Shown piece by piece: positions 25,184-36,945 of a stretch of DNA of 64,000 bases. How positions within the stretch are numbered: the first letter of the stretch is position 1; each line of letters begins with the position of its first letter. The translations under genes and the position numbers were made by a program. Location: positions 31,596,554-31,660,553 of the forward strand of contig JANAVB010015600.1 of the NCBI GenBank assembly GCA_029216955.1. The letters run 5' to 3'. The notes beneath the pieces are model-generated. The model was given only the letters and a program-made list of their open reading frames with translations, did not search any database and was not told where the DNA came from. Origin of the DNA: Iris pallida. Taxonomy: Eukaryota > Streptophyta > Magnoliopsida > Asparagales > Iridaceae.

Positions 25184-25990
25184 TTACGCCTTTAGGAAAT
25201 AAACTCCGGCTCTCCTGCTCAACGCATCTGCTACAATGTTGGCCTTCCCTGGGTGATACTGCAAATCCACATCGTAGTCCACCAGTAGCTCGAGCCATCT
25301 TCTCTGCCGCATGTTAAGGTCCTTCTGGGTGAAAACATACTTCAGGCTCTTGTGATCAGTAAATATCTCCACTCTGTCCCCGTACAAGTAGTGCCGCCAA
25401 AGCTTAAGTACAAACACTACTGCTGCCAGTTCCAAGTCGTGGGTCGGGTAATTTCTCTCATGATCACGAAGTTGACGTGATGCATAAGCTATTACCTTCC
25501 CATGCTGCATTAAGATACACTCCAATCCTCTGCCTGAAGCGTCACAATAAACTGAGAATCCTCCGGTCCCATCTGGAAGCGTGAGAATGGGAGCCGTTAT
25601 CAAACCTTGCTTCAACTTCTCAAATGATTCCTGACACTCTGCTGTCCAAGCAAACTGCACATCCTTGCGGGTCAACTGGGTCATCGGCGCCGAAATCCTT
25701 GCAAAGTCAAAAATAAATCGTCGGTAGTAGCCGGCCAATCCAAGGAAGCTGCGAACCTCTGCCACTGAACTAGGTACTGGCCATGTCTCGATAGCCAAAA
25801 TCTTCTGGGGATCTACTTCCACTCCTCCTCGGGTAATGATGTGACCCAAGTACGAAATGCGATCGAGCCAGAACTCGTATTTACTGAAGTTGGCGTGCTC
25901 TCTAAGCGTCCGAAGGACGATTCTGAGATACTGCTCGTGCTCTGCTACGCTCTTGCTGTAGACCAGGATGTCATCTAGGAATAAGATCAC
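25184..25990 (-). pseudogene. Z' RT palm-thumb and RNase H
   Basis: A 268-codon open frame. It opens at the RT catalytic box [10 protein letters not shown], passes through the thumb ([17 protein letters not shown]) and continues to RNase H ([28 protein letters not shown]), ending at VADALSRR. A short deletion removes part of the [10 protein letters not shown] stretch seen in Z. It is cut from the upstream RT part by a TAG at 25994-25996, where Z has a Gln codon. Confidence 0.9.
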
Positions 25991-25993
25991 GAA

Positions 25994-27109
25994 CTAATCC
26001 AAGTAAGGCATAAAAATGCGATTCATGAGGTCCATGAATACGGCTGGCGCATTGGTCGCTCCAAAGGGCATAACAAGGAACTCCCAATGTCCATATCTAG
26101 ATCTGAATATTGTCTTCGGGATGTCCTGCTCTCTGACTCTGATCTGGTGGTATCCTGAACGCAAGTCTATCTTCGAAAATACTGAAGCCCCTTTGAGTTG
26201 ATCAAACAAGTCATCCATCCTCGGGAGAGGGTATCTGTTCTTGATTGTCACTGAGTTCAAGGTACGATAATCTATACATAATCTGGATGTACCATCCTTC
26301 TTCTTCACAAGAAGCATCGGGGATCCCCAAGGTGATCCACTTGCACGAATGAATCCCTTGGTCCTGAGTTCTTCAATCATCTTGTACAAAATCTCCAACT
26401 CTGAAGGCGCCATCCTGTAGACTCGCTCTGATACTGGTGCTGTCCCGGGGATCAAGTCTATAGTGAACTCGATCTCCCGCTCTGGCGGCATCCCTGGAAG
26501 CTCTTCTGGGAAGACATCTGGAAACTCTTCAACTATCTGGGGTAACTGTACTGCTGCTACTGCCATCCGTAATACTGGGGGAGATGGCTCCACTGCGCCT
26601 CTGGAAAATAAAAACTCTGGCTCGCCCGGAATACTAAAGACAACCCTGCCAATATGGCAGTCTATCCTAGCATACTGGTTCCTCAACCAATCCATGCCTA
26701 AGACTACATCATAGTCTGCCATGGGAAACTCTACAAATCTAGCGAGGAACTCTCTACCGCTAACTACGATCCGACACGAGGAAAATACTCGATCTACTCC
26801 CACAAGACCATTACCAGTAAGTATATTGAGCCTCACTGATAATGACTCGGGCTCCAATCCTATCCGTGTCGCGAATCGTGCAGACATGAATGAATGCGAT
26901 GCACCAGAATCAAATAATACCGATGCTGGAGAAGAATTGACGAGAATAGTACATGCCACTACCTCACCTGGTACAACCTCTTCTTCTATAGTCATCATCA
27001 TTGCCTGACCTTGTCCTTTGGCTGCGGGTCCCCTCTGCTGGAAACCTCTCTGCCTACTCTGTACTTTGAGCCTGGGTGTACTGCTGCTGGTTCTGCTGCT
27101 GAAATGCAT
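25994..27109 (-). pseudogene. Z' protease and RT fingers/palm
   Basis: A 371-codon frame. It contains an aspartic protease with the DSGA active-site motif ([12 protein letters not shown]) and GMDWL, followed by [44 protein letters not shown], and the first catalytic Asp in [11 protein letters not shown]. It stops at TAG 25994-25996 just before the FLDD box. Gag, protease and RT would be one polyprotein in an intact copy. Confidence 0.92.
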
Positions 27110-28198
27110 GGGCCTGAGGCAACAACGGCCTCGGGTACTGCTGCTGCTGCATAGGTGCTGGTCCCCTAACCGACGGACTGGTTAGGTTAGAAGAGGACGA
27201 ACTACCCCTATTTGGGCAAGCTCCTATCTTGTGATCTGCCGCTCCACAAGCCATGCACAATCCCTGTGCCCTGCGACAATCTGCCACCACGTGCCCTGGC
27301 TTTCCGCAATGAGAACATCCCATCGCGGAAGTCTGCTTCTGCTTCTGCTGCTGCGGGTAAGTTGGGGTTGAATGCTGAACCGACGTTACTGAGGTCGCCC
27401 GCCTCGGAGTTCCAATGGTCAAACCCCTTGCTGCCGGGGCTGGAGCTGATGATTGATGCATCTGATTGTGGGACCGCTTCTACCTCCGGTCCTATCCACG
27501 ATCCTCTGGGAGGTGTACTCGTGCCTCCTAGCTGCCCTCAATACTGCATCGAACGTCTGGTGCTCGAACTGCTCAACTGCCAACAAGATCTCCAAATGCA
27601 GCCCCTGCTGGAACCGCTGGGCCCTATCAAACTCGGTTGCCACCAAGGTGGGGGCAAACCTACTGATTCTAGAAAACTCAGATGCATAACCGTCGACCGT
27701 CCTGCCTCCTTGCTTCAAGTTGGTAAATCTCGTCTGCAGGTCGTACCGAGCTACAGCATCAAAATACTTCGTCTGGAATCTTTCTCTAAACACCGCCCAA
27801 GTAACCGGCACCGCTAATCCCACGGCCTGCGCCGCCCACCAACTGCGAGCTAAGTCCAGCAACTGTAGGCGTACCACCGCCACCTTCTCATTCTCAGGTG
27901 TCCTAGCTGCTTCCAGAACTTCCTCGGTATCCTGAAGCCAAGCGTCCGCGGCAATCGCATCCTCGCTACCGTCAAAGAATGGAGGATTCAAGCGCTTGAA
28001 GCTATTGGCCGTGCTGTTCCCTGGATGACCGTCTCTGTTCAAAGCATATGCTACTATCTGGTGCAGGGCGTTGCCCCGACGATCCTGGGAAGCTATCAAG
28101 GTCCTGATGAGATCCACCAAAGTGCCATCATCAGGCTCTGCAGGCTGGACGGGCTGAATTGGTGGTTCTCCTCCGGTAGGCACGACTCTGGAGGCCAC
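27054..28198 (-). pseudogene. Z' gag (capsid and nucleocapsid)
   Basis: The 28198-27419 frame is a retrotransposon gag capsid domain (FKRLNPPFFDGSEDAIAADA, then WLQDTEEVLEAAR and VAVVRLQLLDLARSWW). A second frame (27461-27054) holds two zinc knuckles, CSHCGKPGHVVADC and CMACGAADHKIGAC, both matching C-x2-C-x4-H-x4-C. The two frames overlap by about 40 bases, so one frameshift separates capsid from nucleocapsid in this copy. The protein would bind and package element RNA. Confidence 0.9.
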
Positions 28199-28450
28199 TC
28201 CTGAATGCTGGGCTTGATCTCCAGGTTACGGCTGTTCCACGGGAGGTGCTCCGCCTTGCTGATCGGCAGGTCCAGGAACAATGCCGCTGAAGAAGACGAC
28301 ATTGGAAACAATAAGGAAGGACCAGGACAAATCAACGATACAAGCATGTGATCAGGTCAAGATTCTCTGAGATTTGAAGATACGAGCAGAGATCAAGGGC
28401 GAATACTTATTGAGACATCTATTTGGTAAACCCTCACATTCTCGAATGCC

Positions 28451-28479
28451 AAAACCTGCATGGGACACCACTTAAACCA
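28451..28479 (-). promoter_or_regulatory. Z' leader block at primer-binding position
   Basis: On the minus strand it reads TGGTTTAAGTGGTGTCCCAT then GCAGG, directly after the 5' LTR. It starts TGG, as primer-binding sites do, but is not the initiator-Met type seen in V. Similar blocks follow the LTRs of W, X, Y and Z. Confidence 0.5.
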
Positions 28480-31201
28480 TGTCACGCCCAGAACCAGAAT
28501 ACTGGAGAGTGGGGCCATACATAGCCAGCTACGTATATTGAAATGGAATCCATCTCGCTTTACGGTCATGACTGTCTAGATATGAGGGTTTACTACAAGC
28601 CAACGGTCTCTTAAGGTCAAGCCTATTGTCTCAATCTCAAGCAAGTAATATAGTTACAAGATGTTAGACCACCAAATATACAATAAAAGGCGTCCCAAAT
28701 ATTACATATTCAGCTGATCATGAAGCTAGTCATACAAAATACGAAGACTAGCAAGAGTTCAGTCATACATGATCAACCCAAGGATTTGTTAATCATGTTT
28801 ACAGCCCGTGGCAGACAGTAAGTAAATGTGCATCGAGCTAACAGGTGCTCGTCGGCTAAATGCCTCAAAAGAATAATTTTACAATGTAGTGAGCGAAACA
28901 AAATGGAAAACCCACTCGTAGCCAGGGTTCCTTCTAGTCGCCACCATTGGGTTGGAGGTTCGGTAGATCCTCGGGTGCTGCTCCGAAATCTGGCCACACA
29001 AAACCAGCTGGGTCAAACCCCAGAAAGAGCAAGTGCCACAAGGGAGGCCACGAAATAAGAACGAAAGCCAGCATAAAAGATCATAAGAAAATAGAAGAAA
29101 GGTACAAGTAATACAGAGTACAACAGGATAATAAACGACTAGGGACGTGGTACCAATCCGGGAGCCAGGTTACAACCCTTAAACCAAACAAGGACCGGGG
29201 TTGTAACCCTTCGCCTGAATAGCACTTTGTCTCTACCCATTTATTGTTAAAGATAAGTAAAACAATCATGCTCAGGTGTACCAGGTGCTGGGACTAGACG
29301 AGACTTAGACAAGGCTGGACCCCATCCATTCACAAGCGGCCAAGCAAATACTACGGCTTACTACTTAACTAACTAGGGTTATCACAAGCCTAATTACTAA
29401 CAAGATGCAAATGAGAAATTCCATCCCAAGCCCTGCAGACTATCCAGTTATCCTTCCGCGGGTTGAGAGTATGGTTGGGTACATCGTCTAGGAGACGATA
29501 TACCCTTAGGTGACTTAGAGAGTGCAACACATGACAGTGTGCTGGAAATGTGCCCTACTCGTCGGCAGGCTACAAATCCATTAAAGCGCCCAGATAACGA
29601 AATCGCCTGTGACTGGAAATTCTCTATGAACTATAGTTTGATCTAGTCATTAGCCTAATCCGTATTCAGTGAATCCCTGACCGTGGTAACCAGGGAGTCA
29701 CATCCTAGATATGATGCAAGACAAGACAAGTGGATTGCACGAAGCAACAAGAATGAACACCCACGGAGTCAGAGTTGATTATATGAGTCAAGTTAGCCAT
29801 CGCAACAGCATCAAGTCAAGTCAAGTTACAAGTCAGGAGTGCGCCGCCACGGGCCACTATCAAGTTATCCAGTTATACAGAATGATTATGAATCACCGGT
29901 TACAACTTAAGAGCGCACCCCATCGGGTCACTACTAAGAAGATCAGAAAGTATTAGGATCATAAATTACAGAAATCACGAAGACCGTACTAGTCATAAGT
30001 AAAACACCGAAAACCGTGCCAGGTCGTGTTGGGTCAAGACAGTCGTGTTGTGTGGAACAAGATCTCAAAACTCCAATCCACAAAAGAGAAGCCTAGCCCA
30101 AGGATATAAAACCAAACCATCATGGGCAAGTGGGTTGCGCAGGGGGTCGGGTTGCGCTAGGGTCGGTTTGTGCTGGCTCGGGTTGCGCTGAGAGCGGGTT
30201 GCGCTGGGTCGGGTTGCGCTGAGTCGGGTTGCGCTGGGTCGGGTTACGCTGAGAGTGGGTTGCGCTGGGTCGGTTGCGCTGAGCAGGTCGCGCTAAGAGC
30301 GGGTTGCGCTGGATCGGGTTGCGCTGAGAGCAGGTCACACTGAGAGCGGGTTGCACTAGGGTTAGATTGCGCTAGGTCAAAGGCGCTGGGGTTCAAAGGG
30401 CACTGGGGTTCAAGGCGCTGGGAAGTGAGCGCGGTTCGCCAAAGGGCGCCGAGCGCGGGTCAGCCCAGCGCTAAAGTGCGCTGGCCGAGAGAGGGTTACG
30501 CGGTTCAGTCCAGCGCTAAAAAGCGCTGGCCGAGGTCTTCTTCTCCAGCAGGCCGAGAGAGAGAACCCAAGAACACCAAACTTTCCAAACTTCATAACTT
30601 GGCCAAATCAAAACGAAATTGAGATTTTCAAAGTTCTATCTTGTGTAAAATTGAATTCTCTTCCACATGGAAGCCTCAAAACAAGCAAAAATCTAAGTTT
30701 AATAGATCAAAACCAAGAAAATTCAAAAATGGTTAAAACTTAGATTAGAAAAATGGAGACTCCAAATCACAAAATGCCAAGTTCTAATGTGATTCACCAT
30801 GGCCTAATCTAGCTAATGGACAAATAAAATGGGGTGCTTATTTGGTGGCAAGGTGCACTTGCCTATGGAGGTTAGGTGTTGTGTAGAGGAAGGAAGAAAA
30901 AGATGGAGAAAATTAATGGAAGAGTAATGAGGAGAGAGAAAGTTAGGTGGGGTTTTAATGAGGGATGGTGTATTGTGTTGAGGGTAGAGGTTAACTAAGG
31001 TAGTCCAATGCAAACCAAACCAAACCCTTCTCCACAAAGAATAAAACCATGCCAGGTCCAAAAAACCCAATTTACGAGAAAATCAAAATCCGTAAGTCGA
31101 GCCAAAATATAATTACAGGCCAGAATCCGAGAAAATAAAATACAGGTCCGAAATACATATAAGCCTAATTAAAATACGTATTCCGAAATACGGGCATTAC
31201 A
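28480..31201 (-). repeat. Z' 5' LTR
   Basis: Partner of 20768-23494, with scattered substitutions and small indels. It holds one hairpin cassette (about 29150-29215) and the GC-rich array (30126-30360). Confidence 0.93.
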
Positions 31202-31206
31202 TCTGG
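31202..31206. other. Target-site duplication TCTGG (right) of Z'
   Basis: Matches 20763-20767 exactly. Confidence 0.95.
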
Positions 31207-32650
31207 TGAACTCGAACTCTGGCTCTCCTGGCACTCTGAAGAGAACTTTACCACCACGACAATCTATACTGGCATGGTGCTTGCTCAACTAATCCATATC
31301 GAGTATAATATCGTAGTTCGGTAATGGCATTACGAGCAGACTCACATCCAGTTTTCGGCCTCCCAAAACTACTCTCTGATCCTTACAAACATCACGGACG
31401 AGGATGATACCACCCCCAGTCGTGATCTTGCAAGTCCTAGGCAATGGTTCAGAAGAAAGCTGGTGTCTAATAGCAAAAGATACAGACACAAAACTTTGGG
31501 AAGCCCCCGAATCAAACAAAGCGAATGCAGGAAATGAGTCAAAAAGAACATAACCTGCTATCAGATCTCCCACTGCCTCTGCATCCTCGGCTGACATGGC
31601 GAAGGCTTACCCCTGCTGACCTCCTCTGGTCTGCTGCTGGTGCTGGGTAAACTTCTGCTGCTGGGTCGGCAACGGTCCCTTCTGCTGTGCCCTGTCGGAG
31701 CCTTGGCTCCTGCTCCCTGTACTGTACGTCCCGAAGACATGGGACAATCCCTCAACTGGTGCTCCGCTGCTCCACAAAGGAGGCATTTGACTAGCCTTTT
31801 TCTGTACTCATTCCACACATGTCCCGGCTTCTTGCAGAAAGTGCAACTGCTGACTTGCTACTGTCTAGGCGCCTGCTGAATCTGCTTCTGCTGAACAGGC
31901 ACACGACCCTGATTCTGGAACTACTGCTACTGCTGGAACGGCTTCTGCTGATGCTACTGCTGCTGATAATGAGGTCTCTTGGCCTGGCCTCAACTGCCGC
32001 TGGCTCTATATGAATCACGATCTCTCTTCAGTTTCAGTTTGAGGTCGTCCTCCACTGCCATAGCTCCCATCAGAATCTCCGAAGGTAGCATTCATGTTGC
32101 TCTTGGTCAAGACTTGACTTCCTTAATCAAGCCCTTCCTGAATCTCCTAGCCTTCGCTATCTCGCTCAGGCCCTCCATAAATCTGCCCAGACGGCAGAAC
32201 TCTCCAGCGTACTCTTCTACTGTCTGGTTCCCCTGGACCAGATTTTCAAACTGTGTCTCTAAAGCGCCAAGTGCTCTATCGGGAAGAACTTCTCCTTGAA
32301 GAGCTTCTTGAAAGCCTCCCAAGTCTGCCCCTGAGTACCAATCCTAGGGTCGGTCTAGTAACATGTGCGGGCAAGGTCTTGCATCTGGCTGCCCGCTGCT
32401 TCTATCTGAAGCCTAGCTGGTATCTCCGCGAGATGGAAGATCTCCTCAATGTACTCGATCCAGTCGTCGGCATACAGGATACCCTCGGTACCCTTGAAGT
32501 CTCGGGCCGCATCTTCTGGAAATCTTGAATGCCCTGAGTCTTCGGCTGGTACGGCTGTATCTGCCCCTCATGCGGTTGGACAGTCACCTTCTCTACTGCC
32601 ACCATGGCTAACTGATGGGCATTGTCAATGTCCTGCCTCATATCCTTCGC

Positions 32651-32653
32651 CTA
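32651..32653 (-). other. CAG-to-TAG stop in W gag
   Basis: The minus-strand reading RR/stop/AKDMRQ has TAG where the frame continues open on both sides. One of twelve such changes listed in the findings. Confidence 0.7.
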
Positions 32654-33135
32654 GCGTCGTCGGGTCTCCATCATCTGCTGCATGAAGGCAAAGAACTGCC
32701 TCACATCTACTGTTCCCTGAGGTGGTGGTGGTGGCATACCCTGAACTCCTGGGGTAGTCCGCGAAACTGGTGGAGGAGCACCCCCAAAAGTTACAGACGA
32801 TCCTACTGGAGCTGGAACAAGAGGTGCTATGGTCCCCGGGCCTGGCTGAGTCGGACGAGAAGTAGCAGACCTCTCAGCGGTATCCCTTTGACCAGAGCGC
32901 TGCGATCGTGTCTCCACCATCCTGAAGACAGATCAAAATAAAGAATCAATTACTGAGAAGGAAGCGATATAATCAAAGGATGACATTTCATTTCAAAAGA
33001 AGGCAATTAGCAGTAATAATTAGATAAGAGTTTTCATAAAGTGTGATTGAGTACCTTATCTTATATCATATATCCTACTGCAGGCTGTAGCGATACTCTA
33101 GTTCGAGTACTGCTATGAAATCGTACTAGTTGCGA

Positions 33136-33164
33136 CAGACCTGCGTAGGCCACCACTAAAAATG
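33136..33164 (-). promoter_or_regulatory. W leader block at primer-binding position
   Basis: On the minus strand it reads CATTTTTAGTGGTGGCCTAC then GCAGGTCTG, directly after the 5' LTR. Confidence 0.5.
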
Positions 33165-34681
33165 TGTCACGACCCGGACCCAGTGTAAGGGCACAAGAAG
33201 TGGGTACGTCCAGCCTACGCCGCAGTGTCGGCGGTAGAACGCTGTCATAGGTCACAACATCTAGCAATAACCAATCATGTACAATGATATACACTCCAAA
33301 AAGGAGAACAATATAAAGGTACAACTCCATCACAGTATCTAAGGAGGAATAAAGAGAAAAGATGAAACATAAGATAAAAGAGTATCTCCAACCAACTACA
33401 AATGAGAGCAATATCTGAATGTACAACATCTATCAATATCCAGAACTGAAAGTACATAAGTAAGACAACAAGGGAAAACTAGTCTAGAATTCTAATCTAG
33501 ACAATAGGCAAGTCCTCAACAACTGTAGGATCCTCCTGAGGGTCCAAGTCACCGGTGTCATCTAAGCATGTGCCATAATACGTAGGACAGAACTCCTCCT
33601 CTTCACCTGTAATATTTTCAACAGTCCAATCAGGACGGGAACGAGCACAATACATCTCATGTAGTTCATATCTTGACAGAAATATAAAGCATGTGATAGG
33701 CTAAGATACATGAAACGCTGTAAGAAATAAGCATGAAAGAAAAAGAGAAACTGATAAACAAGTCTATCTATATATAATAATAGAGAACTGTAAGTGACTA
33801 TGTGATTTAGAGTACAAGATAGACATGTGAACGACTTAATTTGTACATGATTACACTAAAGAGTTTGTACATGATTATACTACTTTGGAATTATTCACAT
33901 GACTATTTCTACTCCTCCATGCCCTAATAAATACACAAAGATCTAGACAGGTTATGTTATTGTACATAATAATTTATACATGAAGCTCATGAAATCAAGA
34001 GAGTACATGAGAGCACATGAGTATACATGAATAATAAGAGTCCATAGAATACATGATGTTCGTGAAAAGTACATGACATAATGTATTCGATGCACCAGAG
34101 GGAGATAACATCTCATGTAAAGATCCATATAGTACTAATCCGTGTTAATGTCGTGTCAGCATTAAGTAAATTAAGCTATGACAAGAATATAATTCCTAAC
34201 AAGTATGAAACGGTCAGAGAATGTACTCGCCTGATATCCGGTCTGTCTGTTGAGAATATGAGTCTGGACTAGAGTATATGAGTCCTATTTTAGAGCAACA
34301 CAGGTCACTACATGTCTAACATGAAATAAGAATAGTCTATAATTCATTCTAAATAATTCTAGGTCCTTCTAGGTCAAAATCAACCATTGGTCAACTCTGG
34401 TCAAACCTGGTCAACTCTGGTCAAACTTGGTCAACCATATGTCAACTAGTCTATCTACCAAAATTTAGGTCAAACACAACTTATCTAGTCATTCTAAACT
34501 CATTTGAGTTGATTTGCATCAAGTTTGACTTAAAGTTGACTTTTGTCAACTTGGTCGACTTGATAATCAACTAGGCCAATTTATGCTCATGGGGTCCATC
34601 CTAATCTGACTCATTAAGCATAAGTCTATATCTATTAACAATCACAACATATACATTAAGTATTTTAGGTATCACATTCAC

Positions 34682-34767
<86 letters not shown>

Positions 34768-35385
34768 CATGGGTAACTATAGACATATAGGTTCTAATAT
34801 ATATATGTACATATGAGAGCTATACCGAGTATATGTGTACTGTGGGGGGTGTGTGTGTGAGTGAAGGGAAAGAAATGGTAATAGGGAAAAGGAATAATCT
34901 GAGAACTACAAGAATCCTGAAACCAAAACAAAACCCAAACCTTGGTATCAAACCAAGGTTCATAATTTCAAGGAAACTGAGAAAGATGTCAGTTCAACCT
35001 GGGTTTGACATCAGTTATGTAAACTGTGTATTAGCTCAGTTCAAACCCGAGATTAATAAAACCTGAGAACATATAATACAATGCAAGAAAACTGAAAATG
35101 AAAGCAAGAAGAAAGCTGAAAATGAAAACAGGAAAACTTGATAATAGAGTTCAACTAACCCTGGGATTCTAAATCTCAACCCTGAGATTGTTCCACACAA
35201 TCTGAAACATCAACTAAACTAAAGAAATCTCAGGAAGTCAATCTCTAAACCCAAAATCAAGTTTTGCAATATATAAAATCTGAACTTCAAGTTCAGTCGG
35301 GTTTTGAACACTCAACCCATTCGAAACTCAGATTTTGATCCCATTCCTCATTCACTGTGAAACCCAGCTATGTAATATCCATCTA

Positions 35386-35437
<52 letters not shown>

Positions 35438-36945
35438 TTTATATTTATATATATTAATCATCATCAATTAACCATAATTTAACAGTTTAAAACAAAAACT
35501 TTGAAAATACATTTCAAATTCAGTTTATCGAGTATCAGTACACAAGATCGAAACCCAACATCAAATGAAAACCCAATTCAGGCATGGAGAAGTGTCACAC
35601 ACATGTGTATGTGTCAGGGGTTCATCTTGTCCACAAAACTGGACACAAAGTGTCAATTGGCACATGACACACACATAGTGCACCTGTGCACAGACAACCT
35701 CGTGCGGGAGTGTCAGTAGCTCGTGGGCACGACACAGAGCTCGAGGCAAGTCGAGCTCGTGCACAGTCCTAGAGGAGGTCTAGGGCTAGTGACGTGTCAC
35801 CCTGAGACACGACCACGACGTGTCCTCGAGTCGCACGAGATGCGTATCAGACGCAACTGAACCGCACGCGCACGACAAGCCCTGATCCGTGCGGCTCGAA
35901 TTGTGTGTCCGACACAAAATGAGATGACATGGCACTTGGGGGCTGACATTTCAGTCATGTCCCCAAGCCACACACCAAGTTTTGTGTGTCCAAGTGACAC
36001 GAATACTGCGAACTTCCAACCAAACAGCAGGGCACGCGCGCGCGTGTCTCGGGCTGTGGTTCGTGTCCGATTTTGGACACGAATGTGATGCAATTCGTGC
36101 TCAGTCCAATATAGATTCAGAAGTCATATTTAATCTACAAATCCAATCAATTAGATTTCAAAATTATGAACAAAATTTTCTTTTTGGCATTTCATCAAAC
36201 ATATGTATATTTGCACTGATACGTGTCCGATACGGACACCAAATCAATACAAAATCCTACGAAACTCATCCTACATCTAGGGGACACCTAGATGGATGCA
36301 TCTACAGAAATAATTCATGAAATTATGGATGTTTGGAGAATTTACCTATTGGGATGAATTCCTATAGAAAAGCTTCGATTGTGTAGATTCCTCCTTACGG
36401 CTCCAAATCCCCAATGCACTCGAAATCTGAATTTCCTCAACCACAATGATTCATAAATAATAATCAGGACCTAATGCAAAAGACTAGGGTTTAATAGGAG
36501 GATAAATGAGAAAGTTAAAGGGAAGAAACTTACTTAGGTTTTCAGGAGAGAAAGAATTCAAAGGAGAAATGAATTTTCAACATAAGAGATATTAAATACT
36601 TCCCCCCTTTGACCTAGTTGGCCGGCCACACTTAGATGGGCTAGGGTTTCCTATGGGTTGGGCTTGGCCTCTTTCCTATGGCTAAAATAAAACATTAAAT
36701 AAAAAGGAAATTGCTAACTAGCCCTAATAAATATGCTAATAGCTTCTAACCTTAGAATAGGATTACTAACCCTAACAAATCATGCTGCTAGGCCACTAAG
36801 TCATGGTGAGTCACTAGGCTAGGTTGCACCAAGGCCATACTGTCACAGGCCAAAATCACAACACCAATAATATAATATATAAAAAACAATCAAAAGAATT
36901 ACACAATTACCAAAATACCCTTAAATAGAAAAAATGGATGTGACA
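33165..36945 (-). repeat. W 5' LTR (3781 bp, complete)
   Basis: Starts TGTCACGACCCGG and ends GGATGTGACA on the plus strand. It contains a TTGAC array (34373-34550), TA arrays (34684-34763, about 35390-35450), a 9-bp stem hairpin (34938-34960), a GACAC-rich block (about 35600-36090) and a TATTTAATA box near 36590. Minus-strand ATAG/GTAAATTC at about 36345 is a donor-like site shared with Y. Confidence 0.92.

Larger units (their letters stand above)
20768..31201 (-). mobile_element. Element Z': nearly full-length Ty3/gypsy chromovirus-like element nested in W
   Basis: LTRs at 20768-23494 (3') and 28480-31201 (5') are 2727 and 2722 bases and very similar. On the minus strand they run TGTAA...GTGACA. 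Between them, right to left, are leader, gag, protease, RT, RNase H, integrase and chromodomain-like tail. The flanks are the perfect duplication TCTGG. It is the same family group as Z (about 49-60 kb): proteins are nearly collinear and the LTRs share the GGGTTACAACCCC hairpin. Several stops show it is inactive, yet the close LTRs suggest it is younger than W. Confidence 0.95.
31202..32920 (-). pseudogene. W gag and start of protease, broken
   Basis: Starts at 32920 (MVETRSQRSGQ), just after a TGTCTTCAG acceptor-like site. The N-terminal part runs to a CAG-to-TAG stop (32651-32653). A frameshift near 32515 and another TAG (32355-32357) break the capsid. Later pieces show VEEYAGEFCRLGRF and two zinc knuckles: the first has lost its last Cys (CTFCKKPGHVWNEY), the second is intact (CLLCGAAEHQLRDC). 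The frame at 31597-31289 is the protease beginning, with the active-site DSGA (ALFDSGASQSF). It is cut by Z' at 31202, and the continuing RT is at 20762. Confidence 0.87.

Noticed and set aside
31819..32013. Leu-rich plus-strand ORF
   Set aside because: Antisense to the Gln/Ser-rich linker of W gag.
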